From Flavobacteriales bacterium (GTDB lineage: Bacteria; Bacteroidota; Bacteroidia; Flavobacteriales_F; PHOS-HE28): a stretch of DNA of 64,000 nt. The DNA is taken from contig JADJCX010000034.1 of the NCBI GenBank assembly GCA_016703005.1, forward strand, positions 1 to 64,000, read 5' to 3'. This document shows, one piece after another, positions 15,294 to 22,596 of the stretch. The position numbers and the translations under genes are program-made. The notes beneath the pieces were generated by a model, which searched no databases, had not been told where the DNA came from, and saw only the letters and a program-made list of their open reading frames with translations. The stretch's first letter is position 1. Every line of letters begins with the position of its first letter.

Positions 15294-16427
15294 TTATAGC
15301 GCCTTCAACAATGCATCGCCGAAGTGGGCGATCTGGTAGTTGCGCATGCCGTCGATGCCTTTCAGTTCCTCCAGCGTGCGCGGCAGCTTGCGCGCCATGT
15401 CGCTCAGCAGTTGATTACTGCATACGATGCCCGGTGGCAAGTCGTACTCTTTCATCATGATCTCGCGCGCAGCTCGCAGACGCTTCAAGCGATCCTCGAA
15501 GTCGGCATCGCGATCGTAGCGTAGCGACTTCGGCACGCGCGGCCAATTCTCTTTGGGCACTGCGCGACCGCGCTCAAGTGCCTGCATGATCGCATCGCCG
15601 TTGCGCTGCACCGTTGCTTCGCCAATGCCTTTGCGTTGGGCCAGTTCGGCTTTCGTGGCCGGTGGCTGGGTGCTCATGCCCAACATCGTTTCGTTGCCGA
15701 GTACCATGAACGGCGCCCGGTCCAGGCGTTCGGCCAGTTGTTCGCGCCACGCATGCAGCTCGCGCAGAATGGCCAGTTGCGGCGGCTTCAGCAGCTTGGC
15801 GCCTTTGATCCGCAGGAAGCCCGGCTCGTCGTTCTCCTCTGCATTGAAGGGTACATCCACCAGCAGGGTGAATTCCTCCTCGGCCCACTCCTCGCGGCCC
15901 TTGGCTTTCAGTTGCCCGGCCATGTGATCGCGCAGTTCCACAAGGTGCTCGGTGTCTTTCGCGGCGTAGTCCAGCATGGCCTGCTTCAACGGGCGCATGC
16001 TCCAATCGGCTTTCTGGAATTTCTTGTCGAGCGTAACGCCCACATACTTCTGCAACAGCGCGGCCAACCCCAAGTTGGGCTCATGTACCAGCTCCGCCGC
16101 AACCATGGTATCCCACACGTGCACTGCACGGAAACCGCTCTGCCGCTTGAACAACCGCAGGTCGTAGTCGGCATCGTGTATCACCGTTTCAACTTTCTTG
16201 TCGGTGAGCAGTGCGCCAACGGCCGTCAGGTCATTGATGGCGATAGGGTCCACAAGCCACGTGCGGTCGCGCGTACTGAGCTGTATGAGACAGATGCGCT
16301 CTTTGTACCGGTGGAAACTGCTGGCCTCGGTATCCAAGGCCACCATAGGCTCTTTCCGCAGGTCGGCGATCAGCCCCTTCAGCTCCTTCTCGTCCTCGAT
16401 CAGCGGTACGGCGGCCATGTGTTGCAT
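15294..16427 (-). CDS. rnd: Ribonuclease D-like 3'-5' exonuclease with HRDC domain
   Basis: A 377-residue RNase D homologue, the normal length. The DEDD exonuclease motifs are visible: Exo I VALDTEASSF (Asp32, Glu34), Exo II HDADYDLRLF (around residues 84-93) and Exo III DYAAKDTEHL. A helical HRDC domain follows (residues about 215-290, LAILRELHAWREQLAERLDRAP), and a second HRDC-like helical region is at the C-terminus. RNase D trims tRNA and other small RNA 3' ends. Two ATGs (16427 and 16418) are possible starts. Context gives no further hint. Confidence 0.95.
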   Translation of the reverse strand: MQHMAAVPLIEDEKELKGLIADLRKEPMVALDTEASSFHRYKERICLIQLSTRDRTWLVDPIAINDLTAVGALLTDKKVETVIHDADYDLRLFKRQSGFRAVHVWDTMVAAELVHEPNLGLAALLQKYVGVTLDKKFQKADWSMRPLKQAMLDYAAKDTEHLVELRDHMAGQLKAKGREEWAEEEFTLLVDVPFNAEENDEPGFLRIKGAKLLKPPQLAILRELHAWREQLAERLDRAPFMVLGNETMLGMSTQPPATKAELAQRKGIGEATVQRNGDAIMQALERGRAVPKENWPRVPKSLRYDRDADFEDRLKRLRAAREIMMKEYDLPPGIVCSNQLLSDMARKLPRTLEELKGIDGMRNYQIAHFGDALLKAL

Positions 16428-16464
16428 CCCGAGCCCATCGGGAGGCGGCTAAGTTGGGTACGGC

Positions 16465-17133
16465 TCAGGTACGGCCGCCGCCTCTCAACTTTAGTAGCGC
16501 ACATAGGTGTGCGAATAACACGATGGGCACCACCACCGCAGGCAGCAGCACGTATGGGGAGGTGAGCACCAAGCGGTTCGGCAGGTCGTGGTTCATCACC
16601 TGCATGGGGCCGGGCAGGCTCAGCACGGCCGTAATAACAATGTTGGAGAGGGAGGCCCAGGCACAGCAGGTTCCAGATCACCAGCACCACTTTGCTCGGG
16701 TGGGCACGTTACGCAGGTAGAGCCACACGAGGATCGCCGATAGGCCACTTACGATGTCGAGGTTGCTGCCGGTGTAGGTCATGGCCTCCGGCACCAGATC
16801 GTGCAGCCAGGCTTCGTGCAGCACCAGTTCCACGGGTATGCGGCACACATGCACCAGCACTAAGGCGGGCATGCTGGCGGCCCGCATCAATCGGCGGCCA
16901 CCCTTCGGGGCCCAGGCCACCACAATGAGCAACAGCGACGGAGCTAGCAACAGCAAGGCGCGCGGAGGTGCGGTCGAAGTGTCGTCGTAGAAACCGGTGT
17001 TGGCCAACAGCAGTTGAGCCACGGCCAGCGCAACGGCCACGCCCAGCACTTTGAAGGAGCGCGTAGCGAAGAACAGCAGGGCCATGGCCCACACCACGGC
17101 GAACAAGAACAAGTAGAGATGCGTGGCGGGCAC
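16465..17133 (-). CDS. Multi-pass membrane protein of unknown function, two frameshifts
   Basis: About 221 residues with five or more hydrophobic helices. The likely start is GTG 17133, one base after the DUF2752 stop (VPATHLYLFLFAVVWAMALLFF). Helices follow (VLGVAVALAVAQLLLANTGF, LLLLAPSLLLIVVAWAP, LVLVHVCRIPVELVLHEAWL with an in-membrane His/Glu pair). The frame breaks near 16690 and again near 16640 in a C-run. The restored end is GLLSNIVITAVLSLPGPMQV, LPNRLVLTSPYVLLPAVVVP and a stop at 16465-16467. The pattern of conserved polar residues in helices suggests a real, selected protein. No family is recognised. It appears to be the third gene of a CD225-DUF2752 operon. Confidence 0.65.
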
Positions 17134-17134
17134 G

Positions 17135-17488
17135 TTACCAGATGTTGCGGCCGATGCCCCAGCCAATGGCCGCGGCCAGCCATGTGAACACTACCGCGTT
17201 GTACGCGGACAAGGGCCTGGACAAACCACCCCATCGGCCAATTGCCCACTGTGTCAGCAGGGCGGGTATGCTCAGCACCAGCAAGGCGTTGTGCCCGAAG
17301 GCTTCTCCCAACCGCAGGTGCATCAGGTCGTGCAGGGCGCGCTGACTTCCACAGCCGGGGCATAACCAGCCGGTGAGAAAACGAAAAGGGCAGCTCAAGA
17401 AGCCGCCCTTTTCGGGATCATTCAAATAAAGGTGTACTAGTGAGCCGGCAACCGCGAGCAAGGCCACCGCAAGTACCGGCCGCTTCAT
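17135..17488 (-). CDS. DUF2752 membrane protein
   Basis: A 117-residue protein with the DUF2752 hallmark CPFRFLTGWLCPGCGSQRAL then HDLMHLR, in which the Cys/His set could bind a metal or heme. It has an N-terminal hydrophobic segment and two later helices (NALLVLSIPALLTQWAIG, AVVFTWLAAAIGWGIG). Its function is unknown. It overlaps the upstream CD225-like gene by one base and is followed immediately by the unknown membrane protein, so the three are almost certainly cotranscribed. Confidence 0.88.
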   Translation of the reverse strand: MKRPVLAVALLAVAGSLVHLYLNDPEKGGFLSCPFRFLTGWLCPGCGSQRALHDLMHLRLGEAFGHNALLVLSIPALLTQWAIGRWGGLSRPLSAYNAVVFTWLAAAIGWGIGRNIW

Positions 17489-17784
17489 TACATACTGCCA
17501 GCGGCGTCAATACCGGCAGCCACCATTTGCTGCATCATCCAGTAGTAATAGATGCCACCCAATACGTTCAGGATGATGCCTACGATGAAGGCCCACTTCA
17601 CCCACTTCTTCGAATCGGCGCTGGCTTTTTCGGCACCGGCAACATTGCCGGTATCGAATGAGGAATTCACTTTCGCGGCGTTGATAATGCCCACGATGCC
17701 GAGGGGCAAACAGCAGAAAATGGTAACGAGAATACTCTCGACCAACCAATTCTTCGGACGGGCACCAGGTGTAGTTGAACTCAT
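17488..17784 (-). CDS. CD225/dispanin-like membrane protein, paralogue of 14958-15266
   Basis: A 98-residue protein carrying the signature NWLVESILVTIFCCLPLGIV followed by GIINAAKVNSSFDTGNVAGA, nearly identical to the other copy, then a second helix (WAFIVGIILNVLGGIYYYWM). The ATG at 17784 is chosen over a longer frame because the conserved part begins shortly after it. It heads a small operon with DUF2752 and a multi-pass membrane protein. Such grouping suggests a membrane-associated complex, but nothing in the sequence states its job. Confidence 0.87.
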   Translation of the reverse strand: MSSTTPGARPKNWLVESILVTIFCCLPLGIVGIINAAKVNSSFDTGNVAGAEKASADSKKWVKWAFIVGIILNVLGGIYYYWMMQQMVAAGIDAAGSM

Positions 17785-17880
17785 GTGAAAGGGGGGTTTG
17801 GTTTCGGGCCAAAGTAGCCGCCGCCCCGATCCGTGCAACTACCGGCACCGACCGACTTTCCCACACCTGTTGGCAACCAC

Positions 17881-18759
17881 TTACGCCGAGAGCATGAAAC
17901 TGCGCATGCTGATGCTGCCCATGGCCATGCTGTGGTGAACGGTCGATAACTGGTCCTTCGCATCACGCACACCCAACGTGTACAGCATGGGTAAGTAGTG
18001 GTCGTTGGTGGGGTGGGCCATCTGCGCCACGGCGCCCAGTTGTTGGTAATCCACCAGTGCTTGGTGGTCGCCACTTTCCACTTTCTGCTGCACGAAGGCA
18101 TCGAACTGCTGCGCCCAATCATAGGCGCCCGCAGGGTCCTGCCAGTTCACGCGGCCCAGGTTGTGTACTGCGTTGCCGCTGCCAACGATCATGATGCCCT
18201 TATCGCGCAGTGCGGCGAGCTCTTGCGCCAGTGCATAATGCCACGCCGTGCTCTTGCCCCAATCAATGCTCAGTTGGAATACCGGGACATCGGCATCGGG
18301 ATAGATGTGCCGCAGTATGCTCCACGCGCCGTGGTCCAAGCCCATCTCGTGGTCGGCATGCACGGAAAGGCTCTTCACGGCAGCTATGGTCTGCTGCGCG
18401 GCATCGGGGGCGCCGGGTGCGGGGTACTGCACGGCAAAGAGCTCGTCTGGGAAGCCGCCGAAATCGTGGATGGTGGGCGGGCCGGGGTTCACGCTCACGC
18501 TCGTTTTGCCGGGTGTCAACCAATGTGCGCTGACGATCAACGCAGCCTTGGGCCGTTCCATGGTCTGCCCCAAAGTGCGCAGGCTCTGCGTAAAGGGATT
18601 GTCCTCTATGGCGTTCATGGGACTTCCGTGCCCTATGAAGAGCGCCGGCATGCGCGCTGTGTTGCCACCAGTGGCCGCTTGCTGCAAAAAGGTTTTGGTG
18701 CTGAGCATGGCTGTGCCACCGCCTGCTGCGGCCAGTGCTAGAAAGGTGCGGCGTTGCAT
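17881..18759 (-). CDS. ygiD: DODA/YgiD-type extradiol ring-cleavage dioxygenase family protein
   Basis: A 292-residue member of the LigB/DODA superfamily. Motifs include PALFIGHGSPMNAIEDN (active-site His), ALIVSAHWLTPG, HDFGGFPDELFAVQYPAPG, LDHGAWSILRHIYPDADVPV and GSGNAVHNL. These are the residues around the non-heme iron or zinc of YgiD-type enzymes. E. coli YgiD can open the ring of L-DOPA, though the native substrate is often unknown. The N-terminus (MQRRTFLALAAAGGG) looks like a twin-arginine or Sec signal, which cytoplasmic YgiD lacks, so this copy is probably exported. That differs from the family norm. Confidence 0.9.
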   Translation of the reverse strand: MQRRTFLALAAAGGGTAMLSTKTFLQQAATGGNTARMPALFIGHGSPMNAIEDNPFTQSLRTLGQTMERPKAALIVSAHWLTPGKTSVSVNPGPPTIHDFGGFPDELFAVQYPAPGAPDAAQQTIAAVKSLSVHADHEMGLDHGAWSILRHIYPDADVPVFQLSIDWGKSTAWHYALAQELAALRDKGIMIVGSGNAVHNLGRVNWQDPAGAYDWAQQFDAFVQQKVESGDHQALVDYQQLGAVAQMAHPTNDHYLPMLYTLGVRDAKDQLSTVHHSMAMGSISMRSFMLSA

Positions 18760-18797
18760 GTGCGGTTGCTAGCGCAAAGGTGGCGGTGTGCCCACAC

Positions 18798-18879
18798 TTT
18801 GGGCATTGAACAAGGACAAGAAAACGGAATGCGTTGAGCAAGGCGTAGATGCCAAAGCACGGCATGTGCAATGCCCAAA
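18798..18879. repeat. 11-bp inverted repeat flanking a 60-base spacer
   Basis: TTTGGGCATTG at 18798-18808 and CAATGCCCAAA at 18869-18879 are perfect reverse complements. They lie between the TonB-like stop (18884) and the DODA-like start (18759), both on the minus strand. A smaller internal complementarity (GGCAT / ATGCC) may extend the fold. It could be an RNA structure that separates the two transcripts. Confidence 0.45.
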
Positions 18880-18883
18880 CCCC

Positions 18884-19621
18884 CTACTCCAGGTTGAACA
18901 GTATCGGCTGCGTGAACTTCATCTTCACAGGGGTTCCGTCCATGCGCGCGGGTTCCCACTTGGGCATGGCCTGCACCACGCGAATGGCTTCGGCATCGAG
19001 CAACGGGTGTACCGGTATTACCACATCCACATCGCTGAGCGTGCCATCCTTCATCACCACGAACTTCACGAACACCCGGCCTTGTACGGATCTGTTGCGC
19101 GCTTTGCGTGGATAGTTAACGTTCTTCTGCAGATATTCCACTAACCCCTTTTGTCCACCCGGGAACGTCGCGCTCGATTCGTAGGGGTACCATTTCTGCT
19201 GCACGCCCAGGCTGTCGGTGAAGGCACCCGTGATCAATGAATCCATGGCGTACATGTCGTACCGTTTCGGTGCACCGTTGGGCCACCACGTGCGCAACGC
19301 ACCGTTCAACTTGCCTTGCTCGTAGTTGGCCTCGTACCATAGGGTGCCGTTTGCTGGCCTCCATAGCTGGGTAAGCCCGTGGCTGATCCACTTGCCTTCG
19401 GGTTGCGGGAAACCCCGGTACACGCCGGTGCGCTGCCCCTCTTTGTTGAAGTGTTCGTTCATCACGAGTGTGCGGTCCTTCGCATCCGGGTAGGTAACCA
19501 TGTACCGCTCGGCCTGGGCCAACGTCGCAACGGTATCGTTGTCGGCATTGTAGTAGGTGGTGTCCTGTGCTGCACACCATGCGGTGCATAGGGCCGGCAG
19601 CAAAACGAGCAGGTGTTTCAT
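18884..19621 (-). CDS. TonB C-terminal-domain protein with MORN-like repeats
   Basis: A 245-residue exported protein. After a signal peptide (MKHLLVLLPALCTAWCAAQ) comes a region resembling YwqK/MORN-type repeats (HFNKEGQRTGVYRGFPQPEG, LWYEANYEQGKLNGALRTWW). Residues about 165-245 form a TonB-like C-terminal domain (YPRKARNRSVQGRVFVKFVV, DGTLSDVDVV, LDAEAIRVVQAMPKWEPA). It lacks the N-terminal membrane anchor of classical TonB, so it may not energise receptors directly. Such fusions are common in Bacteroidota. The ATG at 19621 sits 6 bases after a TATTTTCG box. It is probably monocistronic. Confidence 0.88.
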   Translation of the reverse strand: MKHLLVLLPALCTAWCAAQDTTYYNADNDTVATLAQAERYMVTYPDAKDRTLVMNEHFNKEGQRTGVYRGFPQPEGKWISHGLTQLWRPANGTLWYEANYEQGKLNGALRTWWPNGAPKRYDMYAMDSLITGAFTDSLGVQQKWYPYESSATFPGGQKGLVEYLQKNVNYPRKARNRSVQGRVFVKFVVMKDGTLSDVDVVIPVHPLLDAEAIRVVQAMPKWEPARMDGTPVKMKFTQPILFNLE

Positions 19622-19627
19622 CGTGAA

Positions 19628-19635
19628 CGAAAATA
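19628..19635 (-). promoter_or_regulatory. Predicted -7 box TATTTTCG for the TonB-like gene
   Basis: The minus strand reads TATTTTCG (TAnnTTCG), ending 6 bases before the ATG at 19621. It fits the same box seen before several other genes in this window and implies a leaderless or nearly leaderless transcript. Confidence 0.35.
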
Positions 19636-19646
19636 TGACCAAGCCC

Positions 19647-19941
19647 TCAAGCCACGGCCACACGCTGCGCGTCGATCAACCGGCGAAACTCCGGCGAAAC
19701 GGTGTGCAGGTCCAGCACATCCACTTTGATGGGCAGGCGACTTTCCTGGAAGGCTTCCTTCAAGGTGCCGAGCATACGGAAGTCGAGCGCATGGCCCGCA
19801 TCGATGGCAAAGATCCGGATCGCTGAATTCCCACGCACGCCCTTGCACCCGCGACCCGAAGGCCCACACGTGCGCATGCGGCAGGTGCTGCGCCAGAATG
19901 GTGCGCACCATGGTCAGTTGGTCGTCCGCCAGATCAAGCAT
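19647..19941 (-). CDS. MntA-type nucleotidyltransferase antitoxin, one frameshift
   Basis: A minimal nucleotidyltransferase of about 97 residues. The active-site pattern GSX10DXD is intact: Gly29-Ser30 (GSRVQGRAWEFSDPD) with Asp41 and Asp43. One extra T in a TTT run near 19822 shifts the frame. The restored protein continues AIDAGHALDFRMLGTL, IKVDVLDLHTVSPEFRRLID and ends at 19647. In MntA-HepT systems this protein AMPylates the HEPN partner and so neutralises it. The start lies within the last bases of the HEPN gene (8-bp overlap), as usual for such pairs. If the indel is real the antitoxin is inactive, so a base-call error is more likely. Confidence 0.82.
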
Positions 19942-20332
19942 GGCTTTCGCGCAGGGCTTTCAACAGGTGATCGGCATCCACCACGAAGGCCGGAATGGCG
20001 GCGAACACCGCGCGCGCCTTGTTCTCATCGTAGGCGTGGCTCGTGGCATTGCGCGCTTCTTGATGATCGAACCAGCGCACCGGATCGCTGACCAAACCGT
20101 AGCGCGCAGCCTCCCGGAACAGTTCCTTGCGGATCAGCGGGGCGCCTTGGCGCTCGGCGCGGGCCCAATTGATGTGGCGCTCCATCATCTTCCACGACAG
20201 CTCGTAGGTGTACTCGAAGCGTTGGATAGCAGCGTCGCGCACCACCTCGTCGTTGGCATCCAACTTCAACACCTTTTTCAGCGAAGTCAGGGCCTTGCTG
20301 AAAGGTGCGATATCCAGTTTGCCGGGCGCCAT
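19934..20332 (-). CDS. HepT-like HEPN toxin (HI0074 / nucleotidyltransferase substrate-binding type)
   Basis: A 132-residue all-helical HEPN protein. The RX4HXY motif of HepT toxins is present as Arg94, His99 and Tyr101 (RNATSHAY). Arg and His form the RNase site, and the Tyr is the residue modified by MntA in the characterised Shewanella pair. Other family features are FEYTYELSWKMMERHI and AARYGLVSDPVRWFD. It is followed by the MNT gene with overlapping ends, so the two form a toxin-antitoxin unit. A TACTTTCG box lies 5 bases before the ATG. Targets are not predictable from sequence. Confidence 0.88.
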   Translation of the reverse strand: MAPGKLDIAPFSKALTSLKKVLKLDANDEVVRDAAIQRFEYTYELSWKMMERHINWARAERQGAPLIRKELFREAARYGLVSDPVRWFDHQEARNATSHAYDENKARAVFAAIPAFVVDADHLLKALRESHA

Positions 20333-20336
20333 TGTG

Positions 20337-20344
20337 CGAAAGTA
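20337..20344 (-). promoter_or_regulatory. Predicted -7 box TACTTTCG for the hepT-mntA pair
   Basis: The minus strand reads TACTTTCG (TAnnTTCG), 4 bases before the ATG at 20332. It is upstream of the HEPN gene and next to an 18-bp inverted repeat (20363-20423). Confidence 0.35.
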
Positions 20345-20362
20345 GGCGGGGGGTGAGCGACT

Positions 20363-20423
20363 TCACGCCGAGGCGCGGAGCACTCAAGGGAATATTCTCC
20401 GCGAACTCCGCGCCTCCGCGTGA
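20363..20423. repeat. Imperfect 18-bp inverted repeat, REP-like, between hepT and manC
   Basis: Arms 20363-20380 (TCACGCCGAGGCGCGGAG) and 20406-20423 (CTCCGCGCCTCCGCGTGA) pair with one mismatch across a 25-base loop. The loop itself contains CTCCGCG, a partial copy of the arm. It lies between the upstream end of the toxin gene and the 3' end of manC. The CCGCG-rich unit resembles dispersed REP elements known in many bacteria. Confidence 0.55.
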
Positions 20424-20449
20424 GCCAATGTTCTTTTCCCCCTCCCAAC

Positions 20450-21541
20450 TCACACGTACTTCCCGCCGTCGAGCGCTGCCGCGTCGGTCACGAACTGCTT
20501 GATCTGTTGTTCATCGCGCTGGCGGCAGACCAGCAGCACATCGGGGGTGCTCACCACAATGCAATTCTCCAAGCCTTGCAACACCACGAGGCGGCCGTCC
20601 TCGGTGCGGATCATGTTGCCGCTGCTGTCGTGCAGCTTCACATTGTCGCCCACCACGGCGTTGCCCTTGTCGTCCTTGGGCAGGTGCGTGTAGAGGCTGC
20701 CCCACGTGCCCAGGTCGCTCCATGCGAAATCGCTTTGCACCGTGTACACGTTCTTCACCTTCTCCATCACGCCGTAATCGATGCTGATGTTCTCGCACTG
20801 CGTGTACATGCCATCGATGAAGGCTTGTTCCTTCGATGTGCCATAGAGCCCATCGCCCGCAGCGAACTGGGCTTCCATCTGCGGCAGGTGCTCGGCGAAT
20901 GCCTTGGTGATGCTCTTGAGGCTCCAAATGAAGATGCCGCTGTTCCATAGGAAGTCACCGCTCTTGAGGAACGACTCGGCCGTCGCATGGTCGGGCTTCT
21001 CGCGGAAGGTCTTCAGGCGTTTCACGCTCGGGTGCACGGTGCCGGGTTCATCGGTCCACTGCAAATAGCCATAGCCGGTATCCGGGCGGGTGGGCACGAT
21101 GCCCAATGTCACCAAGTGATCGCCCTTCGCAGCTTGCATGAAGGCGTTGAGCACCGTGGCGTGGAACTCGGCTTCCTTCAGTACCAAGTGATCGCTGCTG
21201 GCCACTACGATCAGCGCGTCGGGGTCCAGCGCGGCTATGCGGTGGTTTGCGTAAGCGATGCAGGGAGCCGTATTACGGCGAGCAGGCTCCAGCAGGATCT
21301 GCGCGTCGGTCATAGCGGGCAGTTGCTCTTTCACCAAGTGCTTGTATCCGGCGTTGGTCACCACCAGTATGTTCTCCGGTGGGCACAGCGCCAGGAAGCG
21401 GTCGTAGGTCTGTTGCAGCATGGTGCGGCCCATGCCCAGCACATCGAGGAATTGCTTCGGTCGCGAGCTGCGGCTCATGGGCCAGAAACGGCTACCGATG
21501 CCGCCGGCCATGATCACGCAGTAGTGGTGCTTGTCGATCAT
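20450..21541 (-). CDS. manC: Mannose-1-phosphate guanylyltransferase
   Basis: A 363-residue GDP-mannose pyrophosphorylase making GDP-mannose from GTP and mannose-1-phosphate for glycan synthesis. The nucleotide-binding signature is at the N-terminus (MAGGIGSRFWPMSRSSRPKQ). Other conserved blocks are VTNAGYKHLVKEQLP, LLEPARRNTAPCIAYA, TRPDTGYGYLQ, FREKPDHATAE, WNSGIFIW, SIDYGVMEK and FAWSDLGTW. The length is that of the single-domain form without the C-terminal mannose-6-phosphate isomerase domain. A weak -7-like box GACATTTG lies 12 bases before the ATG. Confidence 0.96.
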   Translation of the reverse strand: MIDKHHYCVIMAGGIGSRFWPMSRSSRPKQFLDVLGMGRTMLQQTYDRFLALCPPENILVVTNAGYKHLVKEQLPAMTDAQILLEPARRNTAPCIAYANHRIAALDPDALIVVASSDHLVLKEAEFHATVLNAFMQAAKGDHLVTLGIVPTRPDTGYGYLQWTDEPGTVHPSVKRLKTFREKPDHATAESFLKSGDFLWNSGIFIWSLKSITKAFAEHLPQMEAQFAAGDGLYGTSKEQAFIDGMYTQCENISIDYGVMEKVKNVYTVQSDFAWSDLGTWGSLYTHLPKDDKGNAVVGDNVKLHDSSGNMIRTEDGRLVVLQGLENCIVVSTPDVLLVCRQRDEQQIKQFVTDAAALDGGKYV

Positions 21542-21653
21542 CGTTCAGGAGGACAAATGTCGGTTGTTCGTTGTTGGTCGGTGGTTGCTCGGCTCATGAT
21601 CTTGGTCCGCTGACAGGCACAACCAACCAACAACCAGCGATCAGCGGGAATTT

Positions 21654-22292
21654 TCAACCGGCCTTGCGCGCTTGCACCGGACGATCTACCTGCACTTCGG
21701 CTACGGCGTCAATGTGGTACGTACGCCTGTCGTTGAGACAGCGGCATTTGAAACGGGTGCGCAACCGTGTGCCTTTCACGAAGAGCTTTCCGTTGAGGCG
21801 GAAGATGCTACGCTCCTGCAATTCTTCCACGAAAAGCACCGGGTCGGGGTCGTAGCGGCGGAGGATGCGCAGGAGGTTGTGGTCGGTGCAACTGCTGGCG
21901 GGTGCATCGTGCAAGTGATGCTCCAGCGCATGCAGGATGTCCGCTGGAAAGACATCGCGGCTCATGAAGGGGCGCATGAGTTGCGCGTAATCATCCTTCC
22001 ATGCTTTGCCGTGCGGGTTGGTCATGCGGCGCGTGCGCACGAACGTCGTGTAGTGCGCGAACTCGTGCACCAACGTTACCAGGAAGGCGTATTTGTTGAG
22101 GTTGGCGTTGACGCTGATGCGGTGCGGCTGTGTGCCATACGCGTTGCGGTAATCGCCCAACTTGGTGATGCGCGGTTTCGATACGCGTACCTGCACCGGA
22201 TTGCGACGGAGGAAGTTGATGACCACCGGAACGGCGGCAGCGGGAAGTCGGCGGCAAAGAGCCTCCGAGGCATTGGTATGCGCAGCGAGCAT
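21654..22292 (-). CDS. SprT-like zinc metalloprotease-domain protein
   Basis: A 212-residue protein with the SprT zinc-binding helix LVTLVHEFAHYTTF (His76, Glu77, His80). The upstream segment KPRITKLGDYRNAYGTQPHR then ISVNANLN is typical of the family. Near the C-terminus a Cys pair (FKCRCLNDRRTYHID) could be part of a degenerate zinc ribbon. SprT-like proteins may cleave DNA-protein crosslinks, as in eukaryotic SPRTN, but the bacterial role is unproven. The start overlaps the stop of the small lipoprotein gene upstream (shared base at 22292), so the two are cotranscribed. Confidence 0.9.
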   Translation of the reverse strand: MLAAHTNASEALCRRLPAAAVPVVINFLRRNPVQVRVSKPRITKLGDYRNAYGTQPHRISVNANLNKYAFLVTLVHEFAHYTTFVRTRRMTNPHGKAWKDDYAQLMRPFMSRDVFPADILHALEHHLHDAPASSCTDHNLLRILRRYDPDPVLFVEELQERSIFRLNGKLFVKGTRLRTRFKCRCLNDRRTYHIDAVAEVQVDRPVQARKAG

Positions 22293-22486
22293 TAAACGTT
22301 CGGGAGCGTTGAGGGGGTGGAAAACGAGGGTGCCTTGCCATGCACATCATACTCCCGCTCGGGCACCGGAACGAAGTCCCATTTGGGGCAATCGCACGGT
22401 TTCTTGAACAGGGCACAGCCGCTGGAGAACAGCACGACAACGCAGGCGAATGCGACGTTCTTTCCCCGGAAAAACAGCTTGGCCAT
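22292..22486 (-). CDS. Small lipoprotein, 64 residues
   Basis: A short exported protein. ATG 22486 gives KLFFRGKNVAFACVVVLFSS followed by the lipobox Cys (SSGCALF), leaving a mature peptide of about 40 residues with CDCPKW and VPVPEREYD. No function is recognisable. It is the first gene of the unit with the SprT-like protease. A perfect TACATTTG box lies 10 bases before its ATG, which supports a real gene even though it is short. Confidence 0.65.
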   Translation of the reverse strand: MAKLFFRGKNVAFACVVVLFSSGCALFKKPCDCPKWDFVPVPEREYDVHGKAPSFSTPSTLPNV

Positions 22487-22496
22487 GGTGGTCGGC

Positions 22497-22504
22497 CAAA
22501 TGTA
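22497..22504 (-). promoter_or_regulatory. -7 box TACATTTG for the lipoprotein-sprT unit
   Basis: The minus strand reads TACATTTG, a perfect match to TAnnTTTG, 10 bases upstream of the ATG at 22486. It is one of three perfect matches in this window placed just before a start codon. Confidence 0.45.
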
Positions 22505-22574
22505 GAAGGAACATACCACCACGCTGTGTGGATGCGGGCCTTGGACCGTGGCTTCCGCCGCAAGTGCCTCCCGA

Positions 22575-22582
22575 TATCTTCG
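22575..22582 (+). promoter_or_regulatory. Predicted -7 box TATCTTCG for mlaE-mlaF
   Basis: TATCTTCG (TAnnTTCG) lies 14 bases before the ATG at 22597 and so supports that start over the longer open frame beginning at 22450. It faces away from the lipoprotein promoter at 22497-22504, so the two units are divergently transcribed. Confidence 0.4.
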
Positions 22583-22596
22583 GCCCCCTGCAGCGG

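Noticed and set aside
21542..21653. GTTGTTGG / CCAACAAC inverted repeat between manC and the SprT-like gene
   Set aside because: Arms are low-complexity and only imperfectly paired. Repeats of this type are common in AT-poor gaps, and nothing else supports a function.
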